In this document: positions 29,301 through 37,458 of the stretch, in pieces
Position numbering within the stretch: the stretch's first letter is position 1
How the letters are laid out: each line of letters starts with the position of its first letter
Position numbers and translations under genes: made by a program
The notes under the pieces: generated by a model
Seen by the model: only the letters and a program-made list of their open reading frames with translations
Told to the model about the DNA's origin: nothing
The model's database searches: none
Assembly: GCF_010669305.1 (NCBI RefSeq)
Contig: NZ_CP048649.1
Span: forward strand, 3,038,001-3,102,000
DNA: 64,000 bases
Source of the DNA: Aminipila butyrica
Lineage (GTDB): Bacteria; Bacillota; Clostridia; Peptostreptococcales; Anaerovoracaceae
Direction of reading: 5' to 3'

Positions 29301-31039
29301 ACCTTTCCTTCATCCCAGTCCAGTCGAGCCCTTTTAGTAACCTCTTGACTGGCATTTCCTTTAGAGAAATTCAACTTAATGTCGTCAACAAACACATATG
29401 GTGTATTATAACCAAGCAAAGATGGCTGCTGATAAAAATAGGTAATATCTCCGTTGGCTGCAATACTACCAACATCGGCTTTTCCAGGTGTTCCCGGACT
29501 TGTAAGGGTCACAGTAATACCAGTAATCCCTTTCTTTTCTAAAAGGCGATTAACATAGGAAATTAGATTTGTATCAACTCCATTTTCAGGAACCAAAAGA
29601 CTCATTGGAAGACTTTGTATTGCTGCCGCTACAGCTTCTGCATCAGCATTTCCGCTTTTAGCCGCTACTGTAAAGGCAAAAGCTTTTGTGTCCTCCACGC
29701 CGTTTTTAGATATAGTCGCCGTCAGGGTAACCTTTGTCTCCTTATTAGGTGGATTGAGCACACCACTATCAGAAAGAACAGCCGCCGTGTCAGAACTCCA
29801 AGAAATGAAAGTACCGTTTATACCTGTTAATGGAAGCGTAAGATTCTCTGTTACTGGCTCTGATGTATTTAGAGTTAGTGCTGCAACAGCTCCGGCTACG
29901 GCTTCTTCATCAGTCATCTCCGGAGGCACCTCAGATTGCTGCCACTGATGTACCGGATATTCCCCATCTACACCTACAAACTTAGCATCCTCAGGCGGAT
30001 TGCTGCCATTAATTAAATCGACAAAATCACTAGATTGTATTTCGGCAGCACTTTTGGAAGCATTTGTTACAGGAACCGCATCGGCTTCAATATTTCCAAT
30101 CCCTTTCTCCGCCGAGCTATCTAACCAGTAGCAGTCACTAACCGTGTCCTTCCCTGACGTAAAAAATCCAACTAAAGAGCCTACGTTGCCAGTTCCTATA
30201 ATACGTCCCGTATTATAGCTGTTCTTTAAGGTAATACCATTATAGGTATACCCTAAAAGGCCTCCCGCAAATTTTGCTGCCGTGCTGATATCTCCGCTAT
30301 TATAGCAGTAGCTCACCTCTGCATATTGGGCATACCCAATAATGCCGCCGGTCTGCTGTTTCCCTGACACCGAGCCTGCATTAAAAGACCCTGATATCTT
30401 AGCACTGGCTTTCGTACCACCTACCAGTCCGCCTACCGTGCCCCCGTCTGTAGCAATAATATCAGTATAATTGGCACAATTCACAATCTGACTGCCTGCA
30501 CCGGCGCAGCCCACCAAGCCGCCCGTATAAGTTGCTCCGCTGGCTTGGGTGTAAATACTTCCTTCTACAGACAGATTTTTCACGGTGCCATTAGTTCCTA
30601 GGTTCCCAATAACCCCGAGATATTTACCATCATCTTTATAAGACTCCGGCCTAGTGTCGATACAAAGTCCACTTACAGTATGCCCCTGTCCGTCAAAGGT
30701 TCCTGTGTAAGCGTTGCTGCTGCTACCGATTGGCTTCCATTGGTTACTATCGTTTCCGTCTAGCTCAATATCGTCTTCAAGAACAGCACATGCTCCTGGC
30801 TTTGTACCAACCGTTTCTGCAAACCAAACCAGCTCCTCAGCGGTTCGGATAAGGTAAGGGCTCCCAGGTGATCCATCCCCTTCTGCTGGAGCACTGGCTG
30901 TACTGACAAGGATTTCACTGTCGTCATCTGCATAGGCATGTAACGTGCCGTATCCCGGCATAGAAAATCCTGTAAAAATCATGGCCAGAGTCAACAACAG
31001 AGCTAGAAATTTACTTGCTTTATTCGTTTCAAAAAACAT
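23384..31039 (-). CDS. Giant SLH-anchored exoprotein with transcobalamin-like modules, under cobalamin riboswitch
   Basis: The protein has 2551 residues. Approximate order: signal peptide (1-38); GLUG-repeat region (120-310); many Ig-like/atrophied Big domains with the D-D-E-A-V start and W-S-S-D motif; a first DUF4430-like beta segment (about 1015-1225, with DGDIVYLYNYGNW); more Ig-like domains; a helical region resembling an alpha/alpha toroid (about 1690-1985, with YYNQADVKAVLDTAVTKL and GENGSFGNANSDAMVMITLA); a DUF4430 domain (about 2015-2125, with DSGWLYKVNG and NGDKIVWYYTNDW); a charged linker; and three SLH domains (about 2370-2551). DUF4430 is related to the C-terminal domain of animal transcobalamin, and the toroid plus DUF4430 order copies that protein. 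A cobalamin riboswitch and terminator upstream (31175-31475) strongly suggest a role in corrinoid capture. Corrinoid binding itself is inference. Confidence 0.85.
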   Translation of the reverse strand: MFFETNKASKFLALLLTLAMIFTGFSMPGYGTLHAYADDDSEILVSTASAPAEGDGSPGSPYLIRTAEELVWFAETVGTKPGACAVLEDDIELDGNDSNQWKPIGSSSNAYTGTFDGQGHTVSGLCIDTRPESYKDDGKYLGVIGNLGTNGTVKNLSVEGSIYTQASGATYTGGLVGCAGAGSQIVNCANYTDIIATDGGTVGGLVGGTKASAKISGSFNAGSVSGKQQTGGIIGYAQYAEVSYCYNSGDISTAAKFAGGLLGYTYNGITLKNSYNTGRIIGTGNVGSLVGFFTSGKDTVSDCYWLDSSAEKGIGNIEADAVPVTNASKSAAEIQSSDFVDLINGSNPPEDAKFVGVDGEYPVHQWQQSEVPPEMTDEEAVAGAVAALTLNTSEPVTENLTLPLTGINGTFISWSSDTAAVLSDSGVLNPPNKETKVTLTATISKNGVEDTKAFAFTVAAKSGNADAEAVAAAIQSLPMSLLVPENGVDTNLISYVNRLLEKKGITGITVTLTSPGTPGKADVGSIAANGDITYFYQQPSLLGYNTPYVFVDDIKLNFSKGNASQEVTKRARLDWDEGKVKNWLTEAVLDTITWDSIKESNTDSQEVTSSLSLPVRKRDNQNTLLANLTWSSSDTSVIQIAKGELGSDNPLAATVKRQAEDQSVVLTVSAQSPKGGDIIIIATKTINLKVKGDGTSLSEQQKMQAMLDKHYPADCLTLVSTGEKLTDPVHGDVKVPTHSRDWFDEASGLEFATDITDPNSESSTGRNYDFTATVADSQYSVASYPIINVYRPLPGQSVATVQITVTMSKVNDKSISASKTLAFQIAPWEQQELDNAIAEATKLMTQAKADYGAALLQGTKNTADNITESLAPFRKVTLQNEKLIFNSDNTVPTGRYLIADEFPGYDPMKVYSGGVRTFKSSQDKTIAHETLKLVGSVPQDKQVTITAWLTDPQLGRYWGKYGAADSATSENKELYKAFKDFYKNEVNATYTVKGTGGTPDPEKDSATIQLAFAYDGTFEVQPVEMTVKAGEAARFSIGEASKVPTVLDAAVTAHEQKYGEAFTTATANNYMNSGLTKLFGHGNGQNTYFGHYINGEYSDGYANEATLKDGDIVYLYNYGNWDGSATANFYKDGSFTAEEVTEDGTLTLSLLKAPGHEQKDTPPAAGVPVGVMDKDGKLSGDKIVSTVQTKDDGSFTLHFTEDGTFFILSGDTCEGKTLYPAWCKVIVSGAMTEEEKQAAVSQDKTDLVVDGLNPDGTLLGGELTLVTRGTSGKTVISWRSDTPSVITADGQIIRDSQAHMVKLTADISCGGVSESKEFTVQVPALTDDEAVESLNKAKSKLTSEALVPMEYDGFDSQYKQGYYTDSKELDTSLLTKAIAVVKNPEIRISIDSSANSAINADGKITYGSSAVTEDVVFGLSIGGQTQQHTVRVTVPTHLKNKQEYMAETMNQVEFEQIKGENLTDGDVRLPLLLPNELDVDEDLYSMAEISATWSSDHPDIVKVPSYTISSSETNYNAVYKTEIIRPQTKTTVKLTGTFGYNTEYDSFMGTLPPGVMPEGNMTKVITVVVNPLTDEEKEAIKNTLNAALSSIGSEKITAYHNGKDSGVAADLTAVMDDLHLYDFDKKSGYGDSGIKVTWSTDNPAITVNTLRAKVSRPIGAEDAVGKLTVTLFKDNMSVSKSFDVTVLADSDAAAGLKAEALALTKAITSQYAAKDAAWWGKADSGTFWHVLGMEAYKDYQPDTENMLSKEAKQAFVNKMIAYSVEGDTDSIRNANTQANVINGLSALGYDATNLWTVNHSKISAVEKLKAISINDVQNKNYRTIAPYVLTAFRQGNYNTAQQEAEHIKYLLEELKQDSNWTIVVDYPAMMMQGLTPYYNQADVKAVLDTAVTKLSALQGENGSFGNANSDAMVMITLAQLGINPASDSRFIKGDNSLLDGLLLYKTDDNKGFGYKDKNTLNEMSTYQGLLGLISTLNVMDSGKDYSVYDFSKGVKTAAYANGTIVGDDDVPAGPEEGKDITVSFTMKGDKGTWIPTTSVTLKEDSKVYHAFVKVLDDAGFTYVGANKNYVSSITHKNGTTLAEFTNGPDSGWLYKVNGTLPNVGLKAYTLSNGDKIVWYYTNDWTKDPGAIEAMGGSSAKPITEEKTSTAVGKVEAEAKTNANGVANATIADKDISSAIKDLLNKVAESKKDLLKSIAIEVKADTKAVKVETVIAKSAVTELGKKVDEVQVNTPLANISLDSKTLKQIAGNLKGDIKVAAEKTNAQKFMTSNEKLSQEKKNSIEERIGSRPVFDFTMQSGNESLTQFDGKITISMPYKLQANEKPEGVAAYYISSDGTMTKMADSKYKNERVEFTTDHFSYYAVGYEETMTFTDVSADAWYAEAVSYAVKNNLMKGVSTTAFKPSDKTTRAMLTTILYNAEGKPEMKAESPFADVDGQAWYGAPVIWASQQKIVKGMSTNAFMPETNLTREQVAVMLYNYASFKKMNVEGNPGAAEKMTDSGEISSWAKDGVAWALNKNIIKGKGSNILDPKGQATRAEIAQMIKNFMENK

Positions 31040-31174
31040 TGCTTTTTCTTCTCCTTCTCTTATTTTTATCTATGTCATCGCTAATTGCGTTATTCTGATA
31101 AGAAGATAAAACCTTTATTCTTTTCCACGGTAAATCAAGGGCCTAGGCCATGCTGCTGACTGATTTTTCTGCAT

Positions 31175-31207
31175 ACAAAAAGACTGTAGTACCAACATAC
31201 TACAGTC
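31175..31207 (-). terminator. Riboswitch-controlled terminator before the giant SLH gene
   Basis: On the minus strand the perfect 10-bp stem GACTGTAGTA / TACTACAGTC with hexaloop TGTTGG is followed by TTTTTG. It lies between the cobalamin aptamer and the start codon at 31039. Confidence 0.9.
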
Positions 31208-31299
31208 CGTTTTTCCTGCATATAAAAACAATGATGTATCGCACATGGATATATATCCCATAAGTATAACCGATTTCCCGCGGAATACTGCGCTTTCGC

Positions 31300-31475
31300 T
31301 TCATGCAGGTCTTCTGGCTCACGAATCCGTGCTTTTTCTAACCTTCCCAAGATTTTCTCAGTGGCATGACAGAAAAGCTTCTCGTTTACAGCGGCGGGAC
31401 CGCGCAGGTCTTTCACCTGCTTCCCTCTTAGCCATTCCAATTCAACATTTAAGTGAATCAAAACGGAACATGAAA
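31300..31475 (-). promoter_or_regulatory. Cobalamin (B12) riboswitch
   Basis: The minus strand carries the conserved core in the right order: AAGAGGGAAGCAGGTGAAAG, CCTGCGCGGTCCCGCCGCTG, ATGCCACTGAG, TTGGGAAGG and GAGCCAGAAGACCTGC (the B12-box). These match the class consensus AGGGAA-GGTGAAA-CGGTCCCGCC-CACTG-GGGAAGG-AGACCTGC. It is oriented toward the giant SLH gene and followed by an intrinsic terminator, so B12 binding should switch the gene off. Confidence 0.95.
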
Positions 31476-31513
31476 CAATTATTAAATTATTGTCAAGTTC
31501 TTCACACATTGAA

Positions 31514-31542
31514 ATACTATCACTAAGCGGACTTTGTGTCAA
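31514..31542 (-). promoter_or_regulatory. Promoter of the riboswitch leader
   Basis: Minus-strand TTGACA (31537-31542) and TAGTAT (31514-31519) are separated by 17 bases and lie just upstream of the B12 aptamer. Confidence 0.7.
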
Positions 31543-31582
31543 TAGCACCGTTGTCGATTTATGTAGAATCTGCTTGTAAAAC

Positions 31583-31612
31583 ACCTCTTCAACTGCTACG
31601 AGTTGAAGAGGT
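31583..31612 (-). terminator. Terminator of the M28/M14 peptidase gene
   Basis: A perfect 11-bp stem ACCTCTTCAAC / GTTGAAGAGGT is followed on the minus strand by GTTTTAC. It separates the peptidase gene from the riboswitch transcript. Confidence 0.65.
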
Positions 31613-31716
31613 ATTTATAACCGAATCACTTAATCCCACAAAATAAGTATGCTCCGTGCTCCACGCAGTAATCCCGGTTTGCAGGTCATGCTCCGTGCCT
31701 TGTAAACGTCGTACGT

Positions 31717-34700
31717 TTAATCCATCAGACTGTCTAGCCGCTGGAACATAGCTGCAACTTCAGCCCTCGTGGCAGTTCCCTTCGGATCCAATTGACCGCT
31801 TGACTTGCCATTCATCAAACCGGTTCCAATCGCCCAGGTGACGGCCTCCTTTGCATAAGCGGAAATTTGTCCTTGATCATGGAAGGATGCCAGATTACCT
31901 TTTCCAGTTGTATCCAGCTTCTTATACCCTGCATATCGGTATAAAATAGAAGCAAGCTGCTCTCTGGTGATAGCCTTGCTTGGCTGGAATTGACCATTTT
32001 CATATCCGGTTACCAGACCATTGCCATTGGCCCAAGCGACTGGCTCACTGTACCACACGCCTCCTGCTACATCAGGAAAAGCTGCAGTACCTCCCGCTGG
32101 CTGTCCTTCCAGCCGGTAAAGCATGGTCACAATCATAGCTCGGTCGGTCTGCATATTCGGCCCGAAGGTCTGACTATCCATTCCCTTCATGATACCTTTT
32201 TGCAGCACATAGTCTACGGAAGCATGGAACCAGCTGGAAGCAGAAACGTCTTTAAACGTCCAGTTAGCCTTGTTCTCTGTGGATGTGTCTCCACTCTGCT
32301 TAAAAGTAGCTTTAATACTGTGTACAGCTGTCACACTATTAAATTTATAGGTACTTACCGCACCAACACTCTTCCCATCCACTGTTACATCCGCTATGAC
32401 ATATCCCTTGTCTGCTTTGATGGAAAAGTTCTGATTACTTCCCTTTGCTACACTGGCAGAGGCTGGACTAATAGTGCCGCCCTTTCCCGCAGATACCGTG
32501 ATTTTGTAAGTTTGATTTGTACTAGTATTTTTACTGCCGCTTTTTCCACTGCTTTCGGCGTATCCGGTTATTTCAGTCAATGCTCCCGGCAAACTGTCAT
32601 AGATGGCATTAGATAACAATCTGAACTGGTGGGTATTATGGGCCTTATTCGTAATGTGGCTGGCAAATGCAGTGATTTTCGCATTTCCTGCCTGATCCTG
32701 CATGATGTAGGTTTTACCCTTAACCTCTTGGTGGTTCGGCCACCAGCCTGCCACATAGAAGTCTGCCTGTTCACTGATAGTCCCCAGTACCTTGGCCGTA
32801 GCCGGTGCACTTTCAATCCAGGAACCTGTATTATTGTATAGAATGTCCTTCTCATTGTATCGACCGGTGATTACGCTGTCCGTATTCAGGTCTGCTCGCA
32901 GGACTCCTTCGTAATAGTCGTCAAAGCCACCCATCTTAAACCCTGGCAAGAGGCCGCTGTTTTGCAGCGCAGACATGCCATATGCGCCTACGGCCACATA
33001 GGAGGTCCCGCCCTGGATGGCCTGCTTCATATCTGAAGTCATGCTGTAGCTGCTGTCATCAGCAATAACGTCAGCTCCCCCATAAGTATCCTCCGGCAGA
33101 AGTTGGAATCCAAGGCCCTGAAGCACATAGCGCATTTCGTCACCTACAGCCGCTATATTCGACTGCCTCAGAGATTTTACAGATGCCTTTCCCTTAAATG
33201 GAGACAATTCCAAGAAGTATTTATCCTTGATAGCCTCCACATCTTTCTTATCTACAATAAAGTCTCCCTTGTTAAAACCCTCCCCTGCGGAATAAGTCAT
33301 GGCTACGGGAAGATTGTTTTTCAACAATTCATTAACCGCCTTTACGGCATCATTATTCGTATTTTTAATTACCAGCTGCACAGTCCCCGATGGAATCGCC
33401 ATAGCTGGCACTCTTACCTGTTCTACTGCAACAGTCTTGCCCTCAAAGGCTCCCGCTGTGCGCACCTCATATTTATCGAATCCCCTCAGCTGCGGGAAGC
33501 ACATAGTCACTTCCGCATACATAGCAGCAAAGTCAGAGAAATCGGATCCGTCGTATAGTACGCAGTTGGCCAGACCTCGCTTAGCCTGGTGCATAGATAC
33601 CAAAAAACTTCCTGCCGGATAAGTCGTCGAACCGATTTGCACGGCCTCGGAGGTCTTCTCCACCCGTATTCCATTATTTATGAGGAACTCGGCCATTTCA
33701 TAGGCTGCCAATGGATTCTTCTGTAACTCTCCTGAAACCGGGAGCACATAATATTCTGGGAAGAAATTATTATTTTGTTCTCTCTGCCTTCCGACAGCCT
33801 CCCCAGCAGCATTAATCAGCCAGCTGTCTACTTTAGGCGAATCTTCATTCTCTACACCTCGTCGGTAGATTTCCAGCTGGTTGCTAAATAACTGCTTTCT
33901 GTTTTCTAAAGCATAGTTCAAGGAACCCAGGCCTGCATATAGAAAGGCGTTATTAGATTCCTGATTCAACTCTGGCACCTCTATGGTGTGCCCCAGTGCT
34001 CCGTGCATCTGTGCTAATACCGCCGCATACATAGGTGCCCCATCATCCCAACCATCTTTGTAATCATCTAATGGAATGATGTAGTGGTCATATTTAGTGT
34101 TGGCAATGCCGGATTTCCCCATGGCGTTAGCATGTGGAATGGCCCCAGCCATCAACAGATCATATTCAAAGTTTGGATCGTGAGGCGGCGTACACGGCTC
34201 AATTAAGAAATCCGCTACGAAGCCGTGAAAGTCGTTACAAATCATTGGTGACCACTTAGCCAGAGCCTGGAACACCGCTTCAGTCTCCACCTGGGTCTGA
34301 TAAGTCACATCCCGGTTAGGATCAAAGCCTGAGGCTGTCTCTCTGGTGTTGTAATGTCGGCCATCCGGATTGTTGTTCAGGCTGAACACGATGATAAACT
34401 GATCCAGCAGTTCCTGTACATCCAGCGTGAATTCGTCCGTGTCGCCGGTCTCGTACTGGCCAATCTTTCCCCCCGCATCCTTCTCTGTTTTGCTGGCACT
34501 TTCAAAAGTGATTTCATTAGCTCGGGATAACTTTCTCAGCAAGTCCAACTGCGCATCTACGCCGTTGGCTTCGTCTGAATGGATGTTGTTAAACCAGATG
34601 ACCGGCTTATATCCATCTGCCGTCCCTGCCTCTATCTTCGCTAGAAAGTCCCCCGGACTATTCAGCATCATTGGCAAAGTCTGGCTAAAATATTTATCAA

Positions 34701-36528
34701 TGTCGCTTTCTTCTCTAGACAGAATAACAAATGGAATATCCCTGCCTTCAGCAGACTTGCCCAAAGGCGCGTATTCTAGATAGCGATCCTCTCTGGCCGT
34801 GCGAATGATATTCTCCACTTCAGGCTTGATATCCAGTTGCTGATGATAGGAATCAAAAGCATTGTAAGTCATGGAAGTCTCCACCTGTCTGCCTGATTTA
34901 GAATCGGTCACCGCCAAGTCGTACTGACCCAACAGTTCTGTATAAATTCGCCGTGGATAAGGCCGGAGGGATAAGTTCTCTGTGCCAAAAGGCAAATTGA
35001 ACTCAAGAGAAGCCACAATGCGGTCGCCTTCCACTTTCGGCTCTTCAGCAAAAGTTATAAATGGAATCTCGGTTTCCTCTTTTGTGCTACGTCCATCCCG
35101 GCCTTCACACTTGATGACTTTCCACTGCTCGAAAGCCTTGCCTCCAAAAGTCCATTCTAAATCCGCTAGGTCAGGCAGTTGGGTGAATTCCACAGATACC
35201 TCAACCTTACCTTTTTCCGACATGGACAGACGGTCTGTATTGACTACGATGCTGTCTTCCGCTAAGTTTGGATTTATTTCATCCAGCAGGTGAATCAGCA
35301 GCGTGGTATAAGTATATAATCGATCTTCCATTCGCTCTGGATAATTTTCATCCATAAACTCCATGGAGTCTCGCTTGGTGTGCATAATCTCGCCGAATTT
35401 TTTAGTTTCTCGGTCCCCTTCGGAATAAGTACCGTCCTCTTGGAGCAAATCCCAGTTGGTGCTTTCAAAGTACAGCCACGGCAAACCTAGCTTTCGGAAC
35501 GGTGCGTGGTCACTCCAATCTCCTGTCGTTCCCTTGGGGTATGCTTCGTTGAGGCCCTGTTGGGTCACCACATCGAGATCTAACCTGTCGGCTAAATCCA
35601 AAGCCTGTCTGCATAACCAACTATCTTTTCCCAGACTCCCGTAAGCATACATCTTATCACCAAACAAGACGGTGTCCAGGTTGATCATGGCTATAGTATT
35701 ATCAATGTCTGTGTCGTCCATCTTATTCGCATAATAGGTGGAGCCCTTCAATCCCACCTCCTCAGCTCCAAAAGCGACAAAGCGGATGGTGTAGTCTGTT
35801 TCCACACCCTTTAAAGCTTCTGCCGCCGCCAGCATTACGGATACGCCAGAAGCATTATCGCTGGCGCCCTTAGCCGTATTCACGGAATCGTAATGCGCTC
35901 CTACAATAACCTCCTCAGCTGATTTCCCCTGCTTTATAGCTACCAGGTTACTGGAATCCCCTTCCTTGACGACGATGCCACTTTTATTCGTCACCTCCCA
36001 ATGGAAAGGCTGAACTTCAACCGCATAACCCGCAGCTTGCAAAGTGTCTTTTATATAATCTCCCGCAGCCTTTTCTGCATCAGATCCTGCCAGCCTAGGA
36101 CCGATGGTCTGAGACAGTTCCGTCAGATGACGATACATGACGGACTCCTTCGTCCGATCCACCACCAGCTCCTGGTTGATAATAGCCGCCGGACTGATTA
36201 CAGCAGCCTCATTGGTAATCGCAGGCGGACTGATTAATTCTTCTTCCGATGGCGTACCTAAATCTCCCGGCACTTCTTCACCGTTGTCTACCGCAGTCCC
36301 CTCCGTACCACTGTTCAGACCCTTTTCTGATGCCTTATCCTCATCTCCTTCTGAATTCGGGACACTGCTCTCCTCCCCACCAGAAAGACTACCCTCATCG
36401 GCCGCAGATACCCCCGCTCCCGGCGGCTGTCCAGAATCAACTCCCGTATCCCCTGCAAAAGCCATGGGAACAGACGAAGTCAGCATCACAGCCGCTGCAA
36501 GCAAGGCTGCTAATTTCTTTTTTAACAT
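31717..36528 (-). CDS. SLH-anchored fusion of M28 aminopeptidase and M14 carboxypeptidase
   Basis: The protein has 1603 residues. A signal peptide and an acidic Gly/Ser-rich linker (20-110) precede an M28 domain (about 130-420) with the full zinc and catalytic set: GAHYDSV, GASDNASG, FGAEEVGLKG, NLDTV and SDHAPF. An M14 domain follows (about 555-880) with NNIHSDEANG (H-x-x-E), NNNPDGRHYN, CNDFHGF (third ligand) and HTIEVPE (catalytic E). A beta region, an InlB-like repeat (about 1337-1405, ITVSAGKGGTISPASASV) and three SLH domains (about 1420-1603) complete it. Predicted role: surface degradation of peptides from both ends to supply an amino-acid fermenter. All active-site residues seem intact. 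Confidence 0.88.
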   Translation of the reverse strand: MLKKKLAALLAAAVMLTSSVPMAFAGDTGVDSGQPPGAGVSAADEGSLSGGEESSVPNSEGDEDKASEKGLNSGTEGTAVDNGEEVPGDLGTPSEEELISPPAITNEAAVISPAAIINQELVVDRTKESVMYRHLTELSQTIGPRLAGSDAEKAAGDYIKDTLQAAGYAVEVQPFHWEVTNKSGIVVKEGDSSNLVAIKQGKSAEEVIVGAHYDSVNTAKGASDNASGVSVMLAAAEALKGVETDYTIRFVAFGAEEVGLKGSTYYANKMDDTDIDNTIAMINLDTVLFGDKMYAYGSLGKDSWLCRQALDLADRLDLDVVTQQGLNEAYPKGTTGDWSDHAPFRKLGLPWLYFESTNWDLLQEDGTYSEGDRETKKFGEIMHTKRDSMEFMDENYPERMEDRLYTYTTLLIHLLDEINPNLAEDSIVVNTDRLSMSEKGKVEVSVEFTQLPDLADLEWTFGGKAFEQWKVIKCEGRDGRSTKEETEIPFITFAEEPKVEGDRIVASLEFNLPFGTENLSLRPYPRRIYTELLGQYDLAVTDSKSGRQVETSMTYNAFDSYHQQLDIKPEVENIIRTAREDRYLEYAPLGKSAEGRDIPFVILSREESDIDKYFSQTLPMMLNSPGDFLAKIEAGTADGYKPVIWFNNIHSDEANGVDAQLDLLRKLSRANEITFESASKTEKDAGGKIGQYETGDTDEFTLDVQELLDQFIIVFSLNNNPDGRHYNTRETASGFDPNRDVTYQTQVETEAVFQALAKWSPMICNDFHGFVADFLIEPCTPPHDPNFEYDLLMAGAIPHANAMGKSGIANTKYDHYIIPLDDYKDGWDDGAPMYAAVLAQMHGALGHTIEVPELNQESNNAFLYAGLGSLNYALENRKQLFSNQLEIYRRGVENEDSPKVDSWLINAAGEAVGRQREQNNNFFPEYYVLPVSGELQKNPLAAYEMAEFLINNGIRVEKTSEAVQIGSTTYPAGSFLVSMHQAKRGLANCVLYDGSDFSDFAAMYAEVTMCFPQLRGFDKYEVRTAGAFEGKTVAVEQVRVPAMAIPSGTVQLVIKNTNNDAVKAVNELLKNNLPVAMTYSAGEGFNKGDFIVDKKDVEAIKDKYFLELSPFKGKASVKSLRQSNIAAVGDEMRYVLQGLGFQLLPEDTYGGADVIADDSSYSMTSDMKQAIQGGTSYVAVGAYGMSALQNSGLLPGFKMGGFDDYYEGVLRADLNTDSVITGRYNEKDILYNNTGSWIESAPATAKVLGTISEQADFYVAGWWPNHQEVKGKTYIMQDQAGNAKITAFASHITNKAHNTHQFRLLSNAIYDSLPGALTEITGYAESSGKSGSKNTSTNQTYKITVSAGKGGTISPASASVAKGSNQNFSIKADKGYVIADVTVDGKSVGAVSTYKFNSVTAVHSIKATFKQSGDTSTENKANWTFKDVSASSWFHASVDYVLQKGIMKGMDSQTFGPNMQTDRAMIVTMLYRLEGQPAGGTAAFPDVAGGVWYSEPVAWANGNGLVTGYENGQFQPSKAITREQLASILYRYAGYKKLDTTGKGNLASFHDQGQISAYAKEAVTWAIGTGLMNGKSSGQLDPKGTATRAEVAAMFQRLDSLMD

Positions 36529-36687
36529 GAATGGTTCCTCCTGTTATTTTTCTATTTTATTCATCATCGGCAGCTGCCTTCGGCAAAACTTACCCATGTT
36601 GAGCAAAACCCCTTTAATACGGTCATTGGCGGCCGCACCCCTTTATCTTTTGGGGAAACACACACACTTTAACAAATTTGATTTGGT

Positions 36688-37038
36688 TTATCGCCTCTTG
36701 TACAGACTTCTGCCATCCATTTTCCAGCCTCCCTCTTCAAGCCTGCACACTAGCACCATTTCTCTGATTTTTTGACCTATGTCCAGCAAACATTGAGCCA
36801 GCCCCCGGGCTTCCTCTTTTTGCACCTCAATCCATTGAACCTCTATCAACAAACCTATATCCACGTCAAAGCTAGAATGAGTCTTGTATACCTCTAGAGA
36901 AAAATGGTTTTGGAAGGACCAGTCCAAGCAGCTGTACATTCTTTCCGTATCCCCTTGACAATAGGCTTTATAAAAATCTTCTATAAGGTGCCTTATGCGC
37001 TGCTGCTGGATTTGCTGAACCTTAAACAGATTGTCCAT
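36688..37038 (-). CDS. Small hypothetical protein, possibly NTF2/SnoaL-like
   Basis: This 116-residue soluble protein has GGAGG nine bases before its ATG. The opening helix IRHLIEDFYKAYCQGDTERM, followed by alternating strands and ending LEEGGWKMDGRSLYKRR, is reminiscent of the NTF2-like fold, in which the C-terminal strand has a W-K/R-I pattern. I do not recognise a specific family, and no catalytic residues can be named. It lies in a short transcription unit downstream of an AT-rich, gene-less stretch (37039-37325). Function unknown. Confidence 0.6.
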   Translation of the reverse strand: MDNLFKVQQIQQQRIRHLIEDFYKAYCQGDTERMYSCLDWSFQNHFSLEVYKTHSSFDVDIGLLIEVQWIEVQKEEARGLAQCLLDIGQKIREMVLVCRLEEGGWKMDGRSLYKRR

Positions 37039-37325
37039 ATGACTATATGCCTCCTTTCATTCTTTCATGCGCAAAAGTTTGTACCTCTTGCCAAGCTCGT
37101 CCATCGTTGCCCTTGTCTCCCCTGCAAACTCCAATTTTCGAAAAAGTAAGTTTCATTTTTTTATTTATTAAGAAAATATTTTTTATAAACTCTATGATTA
37201 TCCGAAAAAATTCATACAAATAAATCTTCGCATTCTTTTTTAAAAATCCCATGGCTCCCAATACCTCCACAGCAAATCCCAGCGAATATTGCTGATTAAA
37301 ATAGAAACCGCCGTTATTTGCCCAC

Positions 37326-37358
37326 AAAAAAACATAGGCGTGGTAGATGCCTATGTTT
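37326..37358 (-). terminator. Terminator of the DMT transporter gene
   Basis: Minus-strand AAACATAGGC / GCCTATGTTT with a 9-base loop is followed by a TTTT tract. The surrounding 37039-37458 gap holds no other gene I can support. Confidence 0.75.
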
Positions 37359-37458
37359 ATACTTTCCCATAATATATTTTCTGTATACCAACTTAACGAA
37401 AACGATTATCCGCCTGGGGACTACCCTTTTTAAACATCTGCCTGTCCAGACCCTATTG

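Noticed and set aside
31300..31475. An EutX/Rli55-type B12-riboswitch small RNA that sequesters EutV
   Set aside because: The riboswitch is 12 kb from the eut genes, on the path of a large ORF, and the hairpin after it is a single terminator with loop TGTTGG; no paired ANTAR hairpins were seen downstream.
31135..31584. A 149-residue minus-strand ORF over the leader of the giant SLH gene
   Set aside because: It runs through the cobalamin riboswitch, its terminator and the promoter; it has no RBS and its composition is explained by structured RNA.
37043..37327. A 94-residue minus-strand ORF upstream of the small hypothetical gene
   Set aside because: No ribosome binding site, no recognisable family, and it overlaps the AT-rich promoter region of the gene at 36688-37038.
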